Shown: piece after piece, positions 1-7,942 of the stretch
Position numbering within the stretch: the first letter of the stretch is position 1
How the letters are laid out: the number at the start of each line of letters is the position of its first letter
Assembly: GCA_008501785.1 (NCBI GenBank)
Contig: QQUD01000909.1
Location: 1 to 19,792 of the forward strand
Reading direction: 5' to 3'
DNA from: Chloroflexota bacterium
GTDB lineage: Bacteria > Chloroflexota > Anaerolineae > Promineifilales > Promineifilaceae
DNA length: 19,792 nt
The notes under the pieces: generated by a model
What the model saw: only the letters and a program-made list of their open reading frames with translations
The model's database searches: none
Told to the model about the DNA's origin: nothing
Made by a program: the position numbers and the translations under genes

Positions 1-1
1 G

Positions 2-88
2 GTTGCGGTCATGGGCGCTTTGCGACTGTACCTGGACTTTATTAACATGTTCCTCTTTATTTTGCGGCTGCTGGGTCGTCGTCGTTAG
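2..88 (+). CDS. Bax inhibitor-1/YccA-family membrane protein, 3' end only
   Basis: Only the last 28 codons are in the window, ending with TAG at 86-88; the frame is open at the left edge. The visible tail reads MGALRLYLDFINMFLFILRL followed by LGRRR. The LYLDFINxFLxxLRLLG pattern is the usual C-terminal end of UPF0005/Bax inhibitor-1 (YccA/YbhL) proteins, multi-spanning inner-membrane proteins linked in bacteria to membrane protein quality control. The assignment rests on this short tail alone, so it is a family-level guess. The basic RRR end would lie in the cytoplasm. Confidence 0.6.
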   Translation, partial: VAVMGALRLYLDFINMFLFILRLLGRRR

Positions 89-122
89 AGTTTGATTGGT
101 TTGTGATGGAAACGGCCGTTTT

Positions 123-296
123 TTATCTCCTCAATAAAATTATCTCAAATATCAAAACCATCACGATGGCTGACAAAAGCAGTGGTGGTAGAAGCAAAAC
201 AACAGCTAAAGTCTGCAAACCATGTTTCCATAACCATAGAAGTGTGGCTAAATAGGTGGGAGACAGCAATGCCATCGACCAAAGAAATGCTTGCAT
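123..296 (-). CDS. possible small two-TM membrane protein (57 aa)
   Basis: I do not recognise this ORF. ATG at 294-296 and TAA at 123-125 give 57 residues with two hydrophobic stretches (about residues 3-23 and 29-53), a WKHG turn between them and an RR end. There is no convincing Shine-Dalgarno in front of the ATG. The same frame stays open upstream to about 366 and looks protein-like (for example HPFVWDRVRWALS) but offers no ATG, GTG or TTG start, so this may be the 3' part of a decayed gene. It converges on the Bax-inhibitor-like gene. Real coding is uncertain. Confidence 0.35.
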   Translation of the reverse strand: MQAFLWSMALLSPTYLATLLWLWKHGLQTLAVVLLLPPLLLSAIVMVLIFEIILLRR

Positions 297-636
297 CGAT
301 AGTGCCCATCTAACGCGATCCCAAACAAATGGATGATTTCTTAATTTTTGAGTCGAGTGGGTGACAAATTAGTTGTAAAGTGGGTGTATCGGGTGGTAAT
401 GAAAAACGGCTACCTAAAAACTCTTTAAAAGTTGTTTAAACTGTTTCAGCTTTTACCAATCCGATAATAATTGCCAAAACAAATGCTTGATAGCAGATTG
501 ATATGGTTAGGAATACAGGTGCTTAAGAATGCATGTTTTTTGTAGCGGTTCCTAAACTTGACAAAACATGTCAGGAATTACAGGATATACTGCCGATAGT
601 TTTAAGGTTGGAACGGTAGCGGCCGTTTTTCAATCA

Positions 637-645
637 TGCTACAAT
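637..645 (+). promoter_or_regulatory. uvrA promoter, extended -10
   Basis: TGCTACAAT at 637-645 fits an extended -10 (TGnTATAAT with one mismatch) and would start transcription near 652. No good -35 is visible at the normal distance; that position is occupied by the near-copy of the 10-bp palindrome (618-627). The same nonamer occurs, on the minus strand, in front of the sensor kinase (6676-6684). Confidence 0.4.
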
Positions 646-659
646 AGTATCAATTAATC

Positions 660-673
660 AGAACAAACGTTCG
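660..673 (+). promoter_or_regulatory. SOS box (LexA operator) upstream of uvrA
   Basis: The dyad GAAC-AAAC-GTTC spans 661-672. With its flanking bases it matches 13 of 14 positions of the Bacillus-type SOS consensus CGAACRNRYGTTCG; the first base is A. It lies just downstream of the predicted transcription start and 23 bp before the uvrA ATG. uvrA is a classical LexA target, so position and gene identity agree. LexA itself is not in the window. Confidence 0.7.
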
Positions 674-696
674 TATAGCAAAAGATAAAAACTTAT

Positions 697-3678
697 ATGG
701 AACCTCAAAATATCATCGTGCGTGGTGCGCAGCAGCACAACCTGAAACACATTGATGTCACTATTCCACGAAACAAGCTAGTTGTTTTGACCGGCGTTAG
801 CGGCAGCGGAAAATCGTCGTTGGCTTTCGATACCATCTATGCTGAAGGCCAGCGCCGTTATGTGGAAAGTCTATCTTCGTATGCGCGGCAGTTTTTAGGG
901 CAGATGGAGAAGCCGAAAGTGGATGCAATCCTGGGTCTCAGTCCGGCGATTGCGATTGAGCAGAAAGCGGTTAGCAAAAATCCGCGCTCAACTGTGGGCA
1001 CTGTCACCGAAGTGATGGATTATTTGCGCGTTTTATTTGCGCGGGTGGGGACACCGCATTGCCCCAACTGCGGCACGGTTGTGCAGCCACAAAGTGCCCA
1101 ACAGATTGCGCACCAACTGGCCGAACTACCCAGCGGTAAAAAGTTCCAACTGATGGCACCCATCGCTCGCAATCGCAAAGGAACGCATATCGATGCGCTG
1201 ACACAGGCACGAAAAGATGGTTTTGCGCGCGCTCGTGTCAATGGTGAACTGGCAGAGTTGACGACTAATCTGCCTGAACTTAATAAAAAGAAAAAGCACA
1301 CTATCGAACTGATTGTAGACCGGCTGCAAATTCCAGAAACGATTGACAATGATTTTCTGTCGCGGCTGGTGGATTCGGTGGAAACGACGCTGCGCGCAAG
1401 TGAAGGTGTGTTGATAGCTGACCTCGGTGACGAGGAATTGATGCACAGTGAACACAATGCGTGTGCGAACTGTGGGTTCAGCTTTCCTGACCTGTCGCCG
1501 CAGTTGTTTAGCTTTAACTCGCCGATTGGCATGTGCCCAGAGTGTCACGGCATTGGGACGAAGATGCAGGTGGACCTGGACCTGATTGTGGAGGACCCGA
1601 CGTTGTCGGTGATGGATGGGGCGCTGCGCTGGTATGGCAATGTGCGCAAGAAGAAAAATGGCTGGCGACAGACACAAATCAATGCAATTTTTGAACATTT
1701 TGGCCTCGATGTAGACACACCCTGGCAAGAATTACCGCAATCGTTCCGCGACATGATGTTTTATGGTTCTGGTGAGGAGAAAATTCATTTTAAATATGAA
1801 AGTGCGGATGAGTCTTGGTCTGGGGAGTCGAAACGGCCGTTAAAAGGCATCGTCTTTCATGTCAACCGTCTCTTCCGCCAAACCAAATCAGAATACACGC
1901 GCCGCTTTTACGCCAGCTTTATGAATCAACAACCCTGTCCCACATGTGAAGGTACACGGCTTCGTCCCGAAGCACGTGGTGTGCTTGTTGGTGGTCGTAC
2001 CATGACCGAAGTGGGGACGATGGCGATTGATGAGGCACATGAATGGGTTGTTAGCTTGGGAGCTAAACAGAAAACAGTCAACAGTCAACAGTCAACAGTC
2101 AACGGACAACATTATGCTGTGAATGGTTCAGCTAATCCCCAATCCCCAATCTCCAACCCCCACACGCTTGATGAAGAGCAATTTGAAATTGCTGAAGAAG
2201 TGTTGAAGGAAATTCGTGACCGATTGCAGTTCATGCTGAATGTGGGGCTGCATTATTTGACGCTGGATCGGTCTGCGCCGTCGTTGTCGGGTGGGGAAGG
2301 GCAGCGGATTCGGTTGGCGAGTCAGATTGGGTGTGGATTGGTTGGCGTGCTCTACATTTTGGATGAGCCGTCGATTGGCTTGCATGCACGAGACAATCGG
2401 GCGTTGATTGAGACGCTGCATCAACTGCGTGACATGGGCAACACAGTGTTGGTTGTTGAGCATGACGAAGAAACGATGCTTGAGTCGGATTGGTTGGTGG
2501 ATTTGGGACCGGGCGCTGGTGTGATGGGGGGTGAAGTGGTGTCGGCAGGATCGCCAACGGCCGTTATGGGCGACCCCGAATCCCTCACCGGCAAATACCT
2601 GAGCGGCACGCTGCGTGTGACGGCCCCCAATGATTTACAGCGACGTGTTCCACAAAATGGATCAATTGAATTGGAAGGCGCACGGTTGCACAATTTGAAA
2701 AATGTCAACGTCAAATTCCCGTTGGGTACAATGATTTGTGTGACTGGCGTGAGCGGCAGCGGCAAGAGCAGCCTGATTGCGGAAACATTGGAACCGGCAT
2801 TGGCCCGTGCATTGAACAATGCCCAACGCACACCCGGTCCACATAAACGTTTGACGGGGCTGGACCATCTGGATAAGGTGATCAACATCACACAGGACCC
2901 AATTGGCCGGACACCGCGCTCGAATCCGGCGACGTATATCAAGCTGTTTGACCAAATTCGCAAGGTGTTTGCGAACACACCGGAAGCCAAGCTGCGTGGG
3001 TATAAACCGGGACGATTTAGCTTTAATGTCAAAGGTGGGCGCTGTGAAGCATGTTCTGGGTATGGGCAGCGCAAAGTGGAGATGCACTTTCTGGCCGATG
3101 TGTGGGTGAAATGTCGTGAATGCAACGGTCAACGCTTTAATCACGAGACATTGGCAGTCGTTTACCGAGACAAAACGATTGCGGATGTGTTAATGATGGA
3201 TGTGCAAGAGGCGCTTGAGTTCTTTGCCAACCATCCGAAGATTGCGCGAATGCTGCAAACGCTGCACGATGTGGGGCTAGATTACATCAAACTGGGGCAA
3301 AGTGCGCTCACGCTCAGCGGTGGCGAGGCGCAGCGCATCAAGCTGGCGAAGGAACTGAGTCGCGTAGCAACGGGTCGTACGGTCTACATTCTTGATGAAC
3401 CCACAACGGGTTTGCATTTTGCCGATGTGCAAAAGCTGTTGGATGTGCTGCATCGGCTGGTGGATGCTGGCAATACGGTGATTGTGATTGAGCACAATAT
3501 GGATGTGATTAAAACGGCCGATTTCCTCATTGATCTGGGACCTGAAGGTGGCGATGGGGGTGGTCAGGTTGTGGCAACTGGCACACCTGAGCAGGTGGCG
3601 CAGGTGGAAGATAGCTATACTGGGCAGTTTTTGCGTGATGTGTTGCAGATGCCTTTGGAATTGGTAGCAGCGGATTAG
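697..3678 (+). CDS. uvrA: excinuclease ABC subunit A
   Basis: UvrA is the damage-sensing ATPase of nucleotide excision repair, which scans DNA as a dimer with UvrB in the cytoplasm. All hallmarks are present: Walker A GVSGSGKS at 33-40 and again at 684-691; ABC signatures [12 protein letters not shown] (about 530) and [12 protein letters not shown] (from 873); both ILDEP Walker B motifs; a first Cys cluster (CANC and CPEC); and the second zinc finger starting at Cys783 (CEAC and CREC). At 993 residues it is about 50 longer than E. coli UvrA. Most of the excess is a low-complexity insert at about residues 459-490, encoded by heptanucleotide repeats, just before the conserved [13 protein letters not shown] block. 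One palindrome copy encodes Lys-Arg-Pro-Leu and another Thr-Ala-Val. The ribosome-binding site is weak (AAAGAT). It is probably SOS-regulated. Confidence 0.97.
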   Translation: MEPQNIIVRGAQQHNLKHIDVTIPRNKLVVLTGVSGSGKSSLAFDTIYAEGQRRYVESLSSYARQFLGQMEKPKVDAILGLSPAIAIEQKAVSKNPRSTVGTVTEVMDYLRVLFARVGTPHCPNCGTVVQPQSAQQIAHQLAELPSGKKFQLMAPIARNRKGTHIDALTQARKDGFARARVNGELAELTTNLPELNKKKKHTIELIVDRLQIPETIDNDFLSRLVDSVETTLRASEGVLIADLGDEELMHSEHNACANCGFSFPDLSPQLFSFNSPIGMCPECHGIGTKMQVDLDLIVEDPTLSVMDGALRWYGNVRKKKNGWRQTQINAIFEHFGLDVDTPWQELPQSFRDMMFYGSGEEKIHFKYESADESWSGESKRPLKGIVFHVNRLFRQTKSEYTRRFYASFMNQQPCPTCEGTRLRPEARGVLVGGRTMTEVGTMAIDEAHEWVVSLGAKQKTVNSQQSTVNGQHYAVNGSANPQSPISNPHTLDEEQFEIAEEVLKEIRDRLQFMLNVGLHYLTLDRSAPSLSGGEGQRIRLASQIGCGLVGVLYILDEPSIGLHARDNRALIETLHQLRDMGNTVLVVEHDEETMLESDWLVDLGPGAGVMGGEVVSAGSPTAVMGDPESLTGKYLSGTLRVTAPNDLQRRVPQNGSIELEGARLHNLKNVNVKFPLGTMICVTGVSGSGKSSLIAETLEPALARALNNAQRTPGPHKRLTGLDHLDKVINITQDPIGRTPRSNPATYIKLFDQIRKVFANTPEAKLRGYKPGRFSFNVKGGRCEACSGYGQRKVEMHFLADVWVKCRECNGQRFNHETLAVVYRDKTIADVLMMDVQEALEFFANHPKIARMLQTLHDVGLDYIKLGQSALTLSGGEAQRIKLAKELSRVATGRTVYILDEPTTGLHFADVQKLLDVLHRLVDAGNTVIVIEHNMDVIKTADFLIDLGPEGGDGGGQVVATGTPEQVAQVEDSYTGQFLRDVLQMPLELVAAD
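2075..2102 (+). repeat. (CAGTCAA)x4 heptanucleotide tandem repeat inside uvrA
   Basis: Four perfect CAGTCAA units occupy 2075-2081, 2082-2088, 2089-2095 and 2096-2102, with a degenerate fifth unit (CGGACAA). Forty bases on, 2134-2155 contains a second heptamer, AATCCCC, in two perfect copies and one decayed copy. Together they encode the insert rich in Asn, Ser, Gln and Pro. Because seven is not a multiple of three, gain or loss of one unit would shift the uvrA frame. Confidence 0.9.
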
Positions 3679-3742
3679 GAAAAATTGGGATATTGTCGTT
3701 TTTTTGTTTATTTCAATTGGTGTTTGTGGGCGTGATAAGAAC

Positions 3743-4426
3743 TTACTTGCCCAATCCGGCTTCTCTGGCTTTTATCGCGGCTTGTGCCCTGTCTGCAACT
3801 TGCAGTTTGTTGAAAATATTCGAAACGTGATTGCGAACAGTTTTTACACTGATGGTGAGCGCTTTAGCAATGTCGGCATTCGATTTACCATGACCAATGA
3901 GCGAAAGTACTTCAATTTCGCGGTCTGTTAAATCGGAGAAGGTTTCTTGAGGGATAACAGCGCGACTCGCTGTGAAGAAGGTCATCATGCGCGCGGCAAT
4001 GGTGGGGCTGAAGATTGCTTCACCACTGCTGACAGCACGAATTGCCCGCAGCATTTCATCATGTTTGGCCCCTTTGAGCACGTAACCCCTGGCTCCGGCA
4101 CGCATCGCAGCAAAAACAGATTGGTCATCTTCAAACATGGTCACCATTAACACATTGATTTGGGGATTGGATTCGATAATTGTGCGGGTGGCTGCCATGC
4201 CGTCCATAGCTGCTATGCCATCCATAGCTGCTATGCCATCCATAGCTGGCATTTGTACATCCATTAAAATCACATCTGGCTTGCATTCTGCTGCAACCTG
4301 CACAGCTTCCGCGCCGGTTGATGCTTCTCCCACGACTTCCATATCGGGTGCAGAGAGAATCAGCGCCCTGAGGCCATCACGAAAAAGTTGATGATCATCG
4401 ACAATTAAAATGTGAATGGTGTTCAT
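3743..4426 (-). CDS. NarL/FixJ-family response regulator with expanded receiver loop
   Basis: DNA-binding output partner of the sensor kinase that ends 22 bp upstream. Residues 1-125 form a receiver (acidic DD at 10-11, phosphoacceptor Asp56 in ILMDVQMP, Thr96, Lys118); residues 164-227 form a LuxR-type helix-turn-helix (LTDREIEVLSLIGHGKSNADIA). The start is placed at MNTIHILIV because AAAGGA lies 6 bases in front of it; an upstream in-frame ATG at 4465 would overlap the kinase gene and add 13 atypical residues. Just after the MP of the phosphorylation loop the hexapeptide MDGIAA is repeated (MDGIAAMDGIAAMDGMAAT) where relatives have one unit, adding 12 residues near the active site. Confidence 0.93.
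   Translation of the reverse strand: MNTIHILIVDDHQLFRDGLRALILSAPDMEVVGEASTGAEAVQVAAECKPDVILMDVQMPAMDGIAAMDGIAAMDGMAATRTIIESNPQINVLMVTMFEDDQSVFAAMRAGARGYVLKGAKHDEMLRAIRAVSSGEAIFSPTIAARMMTFFTASRAVIPQETFSDLTDREIEVLSLIGHGKSNADIAKALTISVKTVRNHVSNIFNKLQVADRAQAAIKAREAGLGK
4193..4246 (-). repeat. 18-bp tandem repeat in the response-regulator receiver
   Basis: Two perfect 18-bp units (4211-4228 and 4229-4246, TGCTATGCCATCCATAGC on the plus strand) sit next to a two-mismatch unit (4193-4210). Being a multiple of three, the array keeps the frame and triplicates Met-Asp-Gly-Ile/Met-Ala-Ala. The perfect identity of two units points to a recent slippage expansion. Confidence 0.9.
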
Positions 4427-4448
4427 GGATGTTCCTTTACGCTTTGAT

Positions 4449-6599
4449 TCAGGAAGTGTTGACATGGGACCTCGTGTTTGGTATCAGTGGCAGAACGGCC
4501 GTTACCCGCACCCCTGCACCTTTTTCACCAGAAACGACACATAATCCGCCTAGTTCATCTGCACGCTCGCGCATTGAAGCTAAACCAACGCCCGTAGGCA
4601 CGTTATCTTTTAGACCCTGGCCGTCGTCTTGAATGGTGAGGTGCAAACGGCCGTTTTCACCACCGTCTACCCGCAATTGTACGACACAATGGGATGCCTG
4701 AGCATGGCGCACTACATTGGTTAAACCTTCACGCCCAATGTGGTATGCGGCCACTTCAACCGCAGCAGGCAGCGGTGTCAGCGGTTTTGGCACTGCGATG
4801 TGAATGGTTAATTGAGCTTCGCCACTATTCTGTTCACAGGTTTCGGCATAGGCCCGCAGTGCACCAACCAACCCCCATTGATCGAGCGCTGGTGGGCGCA
4901 AATTGTAAATAATGCGGCGCAAATCGGTAAGTGTATTTTCAATGTCTGATTCCATTTCAGCCAGCAGCTGATCAGTCATGTTTGGCTGGTCGGTAAGCAA
5001 GGCGCGTGCAGAGCCAATTTTGAGCATTTGTGCGGCCAGTGAAGGCCCCAATCCATCGTGCAGATCGCGCCGTAGACGGCGGCGCTCTTCTTCGCGGCTG
5101 GTGACAATTAGCAGGCGGGATTGCTGCAAGTCGGCGGTGAGCTGAACGGCGTGAACGGCCGTTCCTGCCTGCCGTGCAATATTGAGCAAAAGTCGCTCAT
5201 CTGCTTCGTTGAATGTTTCGCCCGGTTGGCGCGGCCCCACGTTTAATTGACCGACTTCTTCGCTTTGGTAGGTGAGTGGGTAGCTGATGATGTGTGGAGT
5301 GGGTTTGCCGTAGGAAACGGCCGTTTCCACATGCCCATGATGATTGACAGCAATCGCTGCATAAGGCAACTTTAATACCTGCGCCACCGTTTCTACAATC
5401 GTTGGGTAAACGGTTTCTGGTGACATTGTGTTTTCTAAACGCTGCCCCAAACGTGTTAGTACTTCAAATGGTTCATGACGATGACCGTATAACAATCTGT
5501 TCGCACCTCGCTGCAGCCGCTCCCGGATCGGTTGAAACAAGATAGCAACCAGACCGGTGGCGATGAGTGTGATCAGCGTGTTTCCCTGTGTTTGAAATAA
5601 AGCGCCGATGCCACCAACGACCGCTACATATAGGCCGACGATAACGGCCGTTAACACTCCATACACCAACGTCCGGTTAATCAGGATGTCAATATCCCAC
5701 AGCCGGTTACGTGTGACTGCAACCGTCAGACAAATGGGCACAATGCTCAATGACAAAAACCAGCCCAGCACGCTGATTGCACCCCACCAGGGGGCAGGAG
5801 CGTCAGGCGGCAGTTGTTCTAGATAGAAGTAGGGTATGGAAGACAGCATCATGTACCCCAGCCAGAGAGCTAGCCCATAGATCACCCACTTGGTTTGCTG
5901 CCGTTCAATTGCATTAGAAACATAACGGAAACGATAATATTGTGTGTAAAACCCAATGGCGAATAAGCCGATTAAGCCAATGGCTAGCACCATTATGATT
6001 GTTGAGGTGGTGTTGGTAGATGCCGTCGGAACCTCAGTGGGCAGCAGAAAAAGTGCGATTGCCCAAGGGGTGGAGAGAGGTAGCAGCCAGCGCGACCAGT
6101 TTGGGACGAAACGGCCGTTTGGAAACAACACCAGCAAAGCAATCGTTGGCACAGCAATTAGTCCGGCCTGCAAACGCAAGGCCAACGATTGGTCGTTGAG
6201 CCAATACGCACTCCAATGCTCCAGCGGGCCAGCCATAATCACGGCATACAACAGTAGATAAAAGGAAAGGCCAGCAGCAACGGACTCGGTAAAGCGGCGG
6301 CGAAAGAAGACCAGCGCCAAAACAAAGGACAACACCGCAGTTGCCAGCGATGCCACACCGGTCAGAGCCGCAAAAATGGCTGTGATAGTATTCTGATTTT
6401 GCTCCGAGACGTGAGCCAGTTGTCCATTAAATGTTTGTGTATAATTAGGCAGCGATGTGAGCAAAATGGCTCCTGCTGCCAACGCCAACACAATCCAGAT
6501 AACACGAGCCACCTTTAACCAACCGTTCGATAGCTGGGGAACGGCCGTTACCTCAACCTGGTGATGTGGGTTGATGGTTGGTGATGTTTGTTCAATCAT
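4449..6599 (-). CDS. membrane sensor histidine kinase (HisKA_3/NarX-type, GAF)
   Basis: 716 residues. The N-terminal third to half is membrane: about ten hydrophobic segments between residues 32 and 355. A GAF-like sensory domain follows (about 375-485, starting ANRLLYGHRHEPFEVLTRLG). The kinase core has the HisKA_3 dimerisation helix with EEERRRLRRDLHDGLGPSLA (phosphoacceptor His514) and a HATPase_c domain with N-box EGLTNVVRHA (Asn628), DDGQG at 658-662 and GVGLASM at 670-676. It should phosphorylate the response regulator encoded 22 bp downstream; ligand unknown. The gene carries seven exact AACGGCCGTT palindromes, all read as TAV or NGR. GGAG lies 12 bases before the ATG, which is rather far. 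Confidence 0.93.
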   Translation of the reverse strand: MIEQTSPTINPHHQVEVTAVPQLSNGWLKVARVIWIVLALAAGAILLTSLPNYTQTFNGQLAHVSEQNQNTITAIFAALTGVASLATAVLSFVLALVFFRRRFTESVAAGLSFYLLLYAVIMAGPLEHWSAYWLNDQSLALRLQAGLIAVPTIALLVLFPNGRFVPNWSRWLLPLSTPWAIALFLLPTEVPTASTNTTSTIIMVLAIGLIGLFAIGFYTQYYRFRYVSNAIERQQTKWVIYGLALWLGYMMLSSIPYFYLEQLPPDAPAPWWGAISVLGWFLSLSIVPICLTVAVTRNRLWDIDILINRTLVYGVLTAVIVGLYVAVVGGIGALFQTQGNTLITLIATGLVAILFQPIRERLQRGANRLLYGHRHEPFEVLTRLGQRLENTMSPETVYPTIVETVAQVLKLPYAAIAVNHHGHVETAVSYGKPTPHIISYPLTYQSEEVGQLNVGPRQPGETFNEADERLLLNIARQAGTAVHAVQLTADLQQSRLLIVTSREEERRRLRRDLHDGLGPSLAAQMLKIGSARALLTDQPNMTDQLLAEMESDIENTLTDLRRIIYNLRPPALDQWGLVGALRAYAETCEQNSGEAQLTIHIAVPKPLTPLPAAVEVAAYHIGREGLTNVVRHAQASHCVVQLRVDGGENGRLHLTIQDDGQGLKDNVPTGVGLASMRERADELGGLCVVSGEKGAGVRVTAVLPLIPNTRSHVNTS

Positions 6600-6675
6600 T
6601 TTACCGGACTACTCCGTTTGTAACGTATTATGATAAGCAACAATTTGCCATCTGCTTTGTTGATGGGTAATTACC

Positions 6676-6684
6676 ATTGTAGCA
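6676..6684 (-). promoter_or_regulatory. candidate extended -10 promoter of the kinase/regulator operon
   Basis: On the minus strand TGCTACAAT stands 76 bp before the kinase start codon, identical to the nonamer in front of uvrA. A TTGGCC that could act as -35 lies 20 bp upstream of the hexamer, too far to be convincing. No operator was recognised. Confidence 0.35.
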
Positions 6685-6747
6685 GTTGATTTGTGTTCCC
6701 CGGCCAATGGTTTGCTTAGGCATTGGTGCAAAGCTTCCGGGAAAATG

Positions 6748-7383
6748 TCAGCGAATGAGTTGAAGAGGCAAGGCGTTCAGTATTAGGAACACCACCACAT
6801 AAACCGCATTGATTAGAAAAATCAGCACAAACATCTCTATGATAAGATAAAGTGAACCATAAGGAATTTTGACCAATCCAATGACGGAGACGTTTAGACC
6901 CAGCAGCAGCATGAGTGCAAAACAGGTCAACAAAACAGCGCCAAAACAAGCGCTCCTACGAGTGTGATGACCACTGTACAACAAAGTGATTCCGATTGCC
7001 ATCCCCAGGGTGAAAACGGCCGTTACTGGCAACGCCTGAAGAATCAGCGCATTAGGTGGTCCATTGGCAGCCACCAAAGCAGCCATCGTCGTCACTGGTT
7101 CAAAAAAAAGTACCGATACAACCCCCAATAGCACGAACATGCCATCATAAAGCAGGTTGTAAACCAGCCAGCTTTTTAATGATGGCTCTGCAATCAGCCG
7201 TCTAAAGCTCCAACTCACACATAAACCGCAAATTGCGCCTGCAGCCATCATGATCAACAGCGAAAACCAAATGTCGCTGATGAAGATGTCGTGGATGACG
7301 GCGAACGCAAACGCGGAGGCAGCTCCTGCAATGGCACCAGATTGAGCCAAACGGCCGTTTTCAATCATATTAGACCAAATCAT
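6748..7383 (-). CDS. polytopic membrane protein of unknown function
   Basis: 211 residues with five to six hydrophobic helices (roughly 15-32, 38-56, 70-95, 110-135, 142-167 and 178-205); no family recognised. It begins 12 bp after the stop of the NmrA-like gene, with no clear Shine-Dalgarno, so it is probably translated by coupling; the start could also be the Met at residue 6 (MIENGRLAQSG). It is the last gene of the four-gene minus-strand operon that starts at 9363. Two AACGGCCGTT copies lie inside it (NGR near the N-terminus, TAV mid-protein). The operon composition does not reveal its role. Confidence 0.75.
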   Translation of the reverse strand: MIWSNMIENGRLAQSGAIAGAASAFAFAVIHDIFISDIWFSLLIMMAAGAICGLCVSWSFRRLIAEPSLKSWLVYNLLYDGMFVLLGVVSVLFFEPVTTMAALVAANGPPNALILQALPVTAVFTLGMAIGITLLYSGHHTRRSACFGAVLLTCFALMLLLGLNVSVIGLVKIPYGSLYLIIEMFVLIFLINAVYVVVFLILNALPLQLIR

Positions 7384-7395
7384 GGGCCATGTCCG

Positions 7396-7932
7396 TTACG
7401 CGATAGCGCCAGCCAGCTTTGCACCGTGTGCACCCCACGCCCCCATTGCCGGAAAAAATGCCTTTTGGCTCATCAATTCCATAAAGGGGCCAGGGCGAAC
7501 GGCCGTTGTCGGCAAGCCTAATTCTTCACGCATGTATGATTCCAGCACCACCTTGCTCTCAAAGTGCGGCACACCTGTTCCCGATTCACCAACGCCAGCC
7601 GAGCCAAAAACAAGATGCAGCACACCTGCCGCTTTAGCTGCCTCTGCTACTTTCCTTCCTTGTCGGATTTCGCCATCAACCCCGCTGATACCCCAAGATT
7701 GCACGCTAAACACGCGTGTCATGCCATCAAATGCAGCATCGAGCGATGCGCGATCATCCATATCTGCTTGCACCAGCTCTGCGCCAAGTCGTGCCAAAGC
7801 CTGTGCTTTTTCACTTTGCGGATTCCGCGTCACGGCCCGCACCTGCCAGTTGCGCTGCAACATTTCCCGGGCTGCGGCCCCACCCACATTACCCGTTGCG
7901 CCCAAAATCAATACTTGTTTTGTTTTGTTCAT
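7396..7932 (-). CDS. NmrA-like NAD(P)-binding protein, C-terminally truncated
   Basis: The N-terminus has the Rossmann dinucleotide motif GATGNVGG (residues 11-18) and the NmrA/atypical short-chain dehydrogenase order: AVTRNP after beta-2, ADMDDRASLDAAFDGM, then VFGSAG and TTAVRPGPFMELM. NmrA-like proteins sense or use NAD(P) and usually have about 280-300 residues; this one stops at 178, soon after the RPGPFMELM region, and so lacks the C-terminal substrate/partner half. The next gene begins 12 bp on, so the missing part was lost or replaced. GAGGAA lies 1 base before the ATG and overlaps the stop region of the propeller gene. It may be a decayed gene or a minimal Rossmann protein. Confidence 0.8.
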   Translation of the reverse strand: MNKTKQVLILGATGNVGGAAAREMLQRNWQVRAVTRNPQSEKAQALARLGAELVQADMDDRASLDAAFDGMTRVFSVQSWGISGVDGEIRQGRKVAEAAKAAGVLHLVFGSAGVGESGTGVPHFESKVVLESYMREELGLPTTAVRPGPFMELMSQKAFFPAMGAWGAHGAKLAGAIA

Positions 7933-7942
7933 GGTTCCTCAC

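Larger units (their letters stand above)
89..696. other. 608-bp spacer upstream of uvrA
   Basis: Apart from the possible small ORF at 123-296, I see no gene here. The stretch holds one exact AACGGCCGTT palindrome (111-120), a one-mismatch copy AGCGGCCGTT (618-627), a short inverted repeat TGACA/TGTCA (559-563/569-573), and the uvrA promoter and SOS box listed separately. The part from 300 to 550 is AT-rich and featureless to my eye. Confidence 0.6.

Noticed and set aside
111..126. AACGGCCGTTTTTTA as a terminator of the Bax-inhibitor-like gene
   Set aside because: The palindrome has no room for a loop and would give at most a four-pair stem; it is better seen as a member of the dispersed palindrome family.
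558..591. TTGACA (558-563) and TATACT (586-591) as a uvrA promoter
   Set aside because: The spacing is 22 bp, too long for sigma-70; the extended -10 at 637-645 fits better.
4137..4391. Plus-strand ORF with repeated AAMPSI units
   Set aside because: Antisense shadow of the 18-bp repeat in the response-regulator gene.
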